Assembly (NCBI RefSeq): GCF_024323335.1
Contig: NC_066579.1
Span: forward strand, 357,756,900-357,820,899
Reading direction: 5' to 3'
Length of the DNA: 64,000 nucleotides
Source of the DNA: Lathyrus oleraceus
Taxonomy: Eukaryota; Streptophyta; Magnoliopsida; Fabales; Fabaceae
This document shows, one piece after another, positions 60,718 through 64,000 of this stretch. How positions within the stretch are numbered: position 1 is the stretch's first letter; each line of letters begins with the position of its first letter. The translations under genes and the position numbers were made by a program. The notes below the pieces were generated by a model. The model did not search any database and was not told where the DNA came from. It saw only the letters and a program-made list of their open reading frames with translations.

Positions 60718-62166
60718 ATGGAAAGACCAAAAAGGCATACAAAGAAGTACTACTTTAGACAACCCGATGTGAAAGAGTTAAGGAATCTGACATCTTATGT
60801 ATTAGATACCTTGGGTTTCAAAGCTCGTTATGGGAAGCTTCTGCCTCTGCTGACTACTCAGGTTGACGAAGGATTGATGGGAACTCTGGTTCAATTCTAT
60901 GATCCTCTGTATCACTACTTCTCTTTTCCAGACTTTCAGCTATTGCCTACCCTGGGGGGAGTATGCTCATCTTGTGGGTATTCCGATTCTGGATCAGGTG
61001 CCGTTCAGTGGCTTGGAGAGTATTCATACTTCCCGAGAGATCGCAGACTTGTTGCACATAGATGAATCCTTGGTTAAAGCTCATATGACTACCAAAGGTG
61101 GAATTCAAGGTCTTCCTTCTGAGTTCCTCATCGCTCAAGCTACCGTTTATGGGAAGGCCATGAGTGAGGATGCCTTTGAGGCCATATTTGTGCTTCTCAT
61201 CTATGGATTGGTATTATTCCCCAACATCGACAAATTTGTGGATGTGAACGCTATTAGGATCTTTTCTGCTCTTAATCCCGTTCCGACTCTGTTGGGTGAT
61301 ACCTATTTCTCTTTGCATCTGAGGAATGTGAAGGGTAGTGGTACTATTGTGTGCTGTTTGCCTCTGTTGTATAAGTGGTTTATTTCTCACTTACCTCAGA
61401 CGGTCACTTTCAAGGAGAACAAGGAATGTCTACGGTGGTCTACGAGGCGTATGTCTCTCACTAATGATGATATCTCTTGGTATGATCGTGCATATGACGG
61501 TGTCCAGGTTATTGATTCTTGTGGTGAATTCTCCAATGTGCCTCTTCTTGGTACATGTGGTGGGATTAGCTACAACCTGGTGTTAGCACGTCGTCAGCTT
61601 GGGTTCCCCCTAAAGGATAAACTAATAACATTCTGTTAGAAGGTGTGTTCTTTCAGGAGGGTAAAGATCCCCAAGGCCTGAAAGCCAGGATGGTCCGCGC
61701 TTGGCGCAAGATTCACAAGAAGGGTAGAAGTGAATTGGGTCCGAAGAATTGCATTGCTCTGGAGCCGTACACTGCTTGGGTGACGAAGAGAGCATCCGAG
61801 TATCTCATGCCCTATGATTATCCGAGACCTACACCGTTGGTTGTGGCTGGGCCTTCAACCCTCCCTAACCAAGGCGTAGAGGAGTTGAGAGAAGAAGACC
61901 TTTCACGTGCTTGGATCCGTGAAAGAGAAGAGTTGCTTCAACATATTAAGGAGAAGGACATTCTGATCGAGTTCCTCGAGCATCAGGTGATCGACGATCC
62001 GAATGATACTTGGACTTCTCTACTTCCTCAGTCTTCTAAGTTCTGGAAAAGGAAGTATGACAGACTCGCCAAAGATAAGGCGGATATGGAAGCAGCATAT
62101 GAGAGAGAGATCAAGAAGCTTCGTGCAGCCTATCTTCCAACATCCCGAGCTTCTAGGGATCCATAG
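60718..62166 (+). pseudogene. Ogre ORF1 of element C, two frameshifts
   Basis: Starts MERPKRHTKKYYF at 60718. A G-run of six (60954-60959) has one base too many, shifting the frame after FPDFQLLPTL. The second frame ends near 61639 (RQLGFPLKDK), where one base is missing before AATAACATTCTG, and the third runs to the TAG at 62164-62166. Homology to the intact ORF1 of Ogre A is seen in LVQFYDPLYHYFSFPDFQLLPTL, VPTLLGDTYFSLH, CCLPLLYKWFISHLP, CGEFSNVPLLGT and RQLGF. The C-terminal part is helix-rich and charged (REREELLQHIKEKDILIEFLE, then FWKRKYDRLAKDKADMEAAYE), like the coiled coil of the other copy. The reading frame can be followed throughout, so the breaks look recent. Confidence 0.85.
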
Positions 62167-62465
62167 GATGTTTATTTTCCTCTTCTCTTGTAATAATTGA
62201 CAATCCTGTACTTCTTTTTCCCAAATATATTTGATGAGATATTTTCCACATGCGATTAAATGCTTAATATTCAAAAATTGCAAATAAATGCCCTAAAGTT
62301 CCTTGAAAATAAAAACAAATCATGTGCACGAGCATTGCATGCATCATTTTGCATAAGCAGGTGTTGTCCTGGTCTTCTTGTCCGTGGCCTAACTTTGTGC
62401 TCTTCATTTATTTTGAAGACAAGCTGACTCACCGGTACTACACTCGAGCCAATTTTGCCAGAGTA
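62167..62465 (+). other. Spacer between ORF1 and gag in element C
   Basis: 299 bp. A gag-frame ORF begins at 62322, but the first good Met is at 62466, following YYTRANFARV. The stretch between may be an upstream extension or a spacer. Confidence 0.5.
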
Positions 62466-64000
62466 ATGGATCAACTTGAACAAGAGAACCGCGAGCTGAA
62501 AGATGAGGTCGCCAGACTCACTGCTCTGATGGAGCAATTCTTAGCTGTACAGAATCAACCGTCTCCACCACCTGCAACTCCTCCCCAGAGGACTGTTATA
62601 TCAGAGGTTGTGTCGTCGACAGTGCCGGCAGCCAGTGCCCACTTCATGCCAGCCATGCCAGCCGGGTTTCCGTGGGGTATACCCCCAAGTTTTATACCTG
62701 ATATTCGAGCTCCGACCTTTGCTTCCATGCCGGCATCTAGCCCGGTCCTTGCGATGCCTCCTCCTGTCGTGCATACCATTCCTAGGGTAGACGACACCAT
62801 CTATCATTCTGAGCCGTCTGAGGGCCCAGATGTTAATGAGAAGATGGATGCTATGAACGATCAATTTCTTGAACTCCGCAAGGAATTGAAGACCCTCAGA
62901 GGAAAGGATTTGTTCGGCAAATCTGCTGCTAAACTCTGTCTAGTTCCCGGTGTTAAGATACCTGTCAAATTCAAAGTCTCTGACTTTGAGAAGTATAAGG
63001 GGAACACCTGCCCTCTCAGCCACCTGGTCATGTATGCCAGGAAGATGTCTACTCAGACAGATAATGATCAGTTGCTGATTCATTATTTTCAGGATAGTTT
63101 GTCTGGTGCAGCTCTTCGTTGGTATATGAGCCTAGATAGTGCAAACATCCGTTCCTTCAATGATCTTGGCGAAGCTTTCGTCAAGCAATACAAATATAAT
63201 GTGGATATGGCTCCTGACCGTGATCAACTCAGAGCCATGTCCCAGAAGGACAAAGAGACATTTAAGGAGTACGCCCAGAGGTGGCGAGAGTTGGCAGCTC
63301 AAATTACTCCTCCGCTGGAAGAGAAGGAGATGACTAAGATCTTTTTGAAGACTCTTAGTTCATTTTATTATGAGCGGATGATCTCTAGTGCTCCCTCTGA
63401 TTTCACCGAGATGGTGAACATGGGGATGCGATTGGAGGAAGGAGTCCGGGAAGGACGTTTATCCAAGGATGAAGGCTCTTCTAGCAAGCGGTATGGGGCG
63501 TTTGCTAAGAAGAAAGATGGGGAGGCACATGCTGTGCAATCCCATGCTAAACCAAGAAGACCCTCTGTCAAGAGGAAGCCTGTGCGTCACGCCAGCAGCC
63601 AGCATCAGGTGGCTCACATAGCACCTGTCTTCCGTGATAATTAGCAATATCAGCATAATCAACAACAACCTCAGTATCAACAGCAACTTCGTCCGCAGCA
63701 ACAGGCTTACCAGCCTCGCAACAACAGTAATCAAGCTAATTTGAATTATGAGAGGAAGAAGATCACTTTTGATCCGATTCCTATGTCATATGCTGAGCTA
63801 TATCCCTCTTTAATAGAGTGGAAACTGATTACTCTGAGGGACCCTCCGGCTGTACCTGCTAACCCTCAATGGTGGTACAAGCCCGACCAGCATTGTGTTT
63901 ATCATTCGGGTGCTCCCGGTCATAATATAGAGAACTGCTATCCACTAAAGACTAAGGTTCAAGACCTTATGCGGTGCGACATTCTGAGCTTTGAGGACTC
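62466..64000 (+). pseudogene. Ogre gag of element C, partial at window end, one nonsense codon
   Basis: Begins MDQLEQENRELKDEVARL (coiled coil), then a Pro/Ala-rich linker and the gag core: KFKVSDFEKYKGNTCP, YFQDSLSGAALRWYM, GEAFVKQYKYNVDMAPDR and FKEYAQRWRELAAQI. A TAG at 63642-63644 interrupts it after APVFRDN, before a Gln-rich stretch. The same frame then stays open to the end of the window, with a CCHC-like CVYHSGAPGHNIENC. This corresponds to the gag of Ogre A at 12127-13842. The TAG may be a CAG-to-TAG change, since Gln is common here. The protein continues past position 64000. Confidence 0.88.

Larger units (their letters stand above)
45017..64000 (+). mobile_element. Ogre element C, plus orientation, runs off the window end
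   Basis: It begins with TGTAAGACCCC at 45017 and shows 5' LTR, PBS, leader, ORF1 and gag. The 5' LTR is split by a CACTA transposon, the leader by an inverted LTR pair. ORF1 has two frameshifts and gag one stop, so this copy is not autonomous. Its right half and right TSD are outside the window. Confidence 0.9.

Noticed and set aside
62555..62864. Minus-strand ORFs in the gag region
   Set aside because: Antisense shadows of the Pro/Ala-rich gag linker.

Overview
This window is plant nuclear DNA, most likely from a large-genome legume. The Fabeae tribe (pea, vetch, lentil) is my inference, because Ogre-type LTR retrotransposons with LTRs of 2-5 kb dominate. One ordinary host gene end is visible at the far left: the last two exons (203-323 and 422-761) of an NT5C-type HAD-superfamily 5'-nucleotidase. 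Nearly everything else is a nested stack of transposable elements, read from LTR termini, target-site duplications (TSDs), primer-binding sites (PBS) and polypurine tracts. I saw no rRNA, tRNA or CRISPR features.

Outermost element: an old, decayed Tekay/Del-like chromovirus on the minus strand. Its 3' LTR is 1745-3511, its gag-pol-chromodomain remnants are 34984-39276 plus a short piece at 3512-3605, and its 5' LTR starts at 39432. Two things broke it. (A) An Ogre element on the minus strand (3611-34978, TSD gtagc) split its chromodomain. (B) A second minus-strand Ogre-like element, entering at 40166 (apparent TSD cttag), split its 5' LTR.

Ogre A has LTRs 3611-6094 and 30404-34978, an ORF1 (14248-15918), a broken gag (12127-13842) and a broken pol with two RNase H domains (8399-11891). 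No protease is visible. Its 3' untranslated region is a tandem-repeat field. Its leader was split by a young Athila-lineage element on the plus strand (16067-29799, TSD atctc). Its 5' LTR was split by a 2,071-bp solo LTR of a related family (30596-32666, TSD ggaag). The Athila element has nearly identical LTRs, gag-protease, RT-RNase H-integrase, and two successive ATHILA ORF-1-like genes. The second of these has an apparent promoter of its own that resembles the LTR promoter.

Element B shows only its 3' LTR (40166-44853) and 163 bp of interior. A plus-strand Ogre element C (starting 45017, preceded by taggg) then interrupts it and runs off the window end. C has a 5' LTR of about 5 kb, an ORF1 (60718-62166) and gag (62466 onward). 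C's LTR was split by a CACTA DNA transposon (48679-53964, TSD cat) carrying a 13-exon gene with a plant-transposase-like N-terminus and a Ulp1/C48 cysteine-protease C-terminus. C's leader was split by a structure at 55491-59928: two 2,048-bp LTRs in inverted orientation around a 342-bp spacer, with both outer ends being U3 termini.

The observations I rate highest are the inverted double-U3 LTR palindrome, the CACTA-borne Ulp1 gene whose only visible defect is a stop codon beside its catalytic His, the Athila internal promoter module, and a palindromic motif shared by three distinct LTR families.
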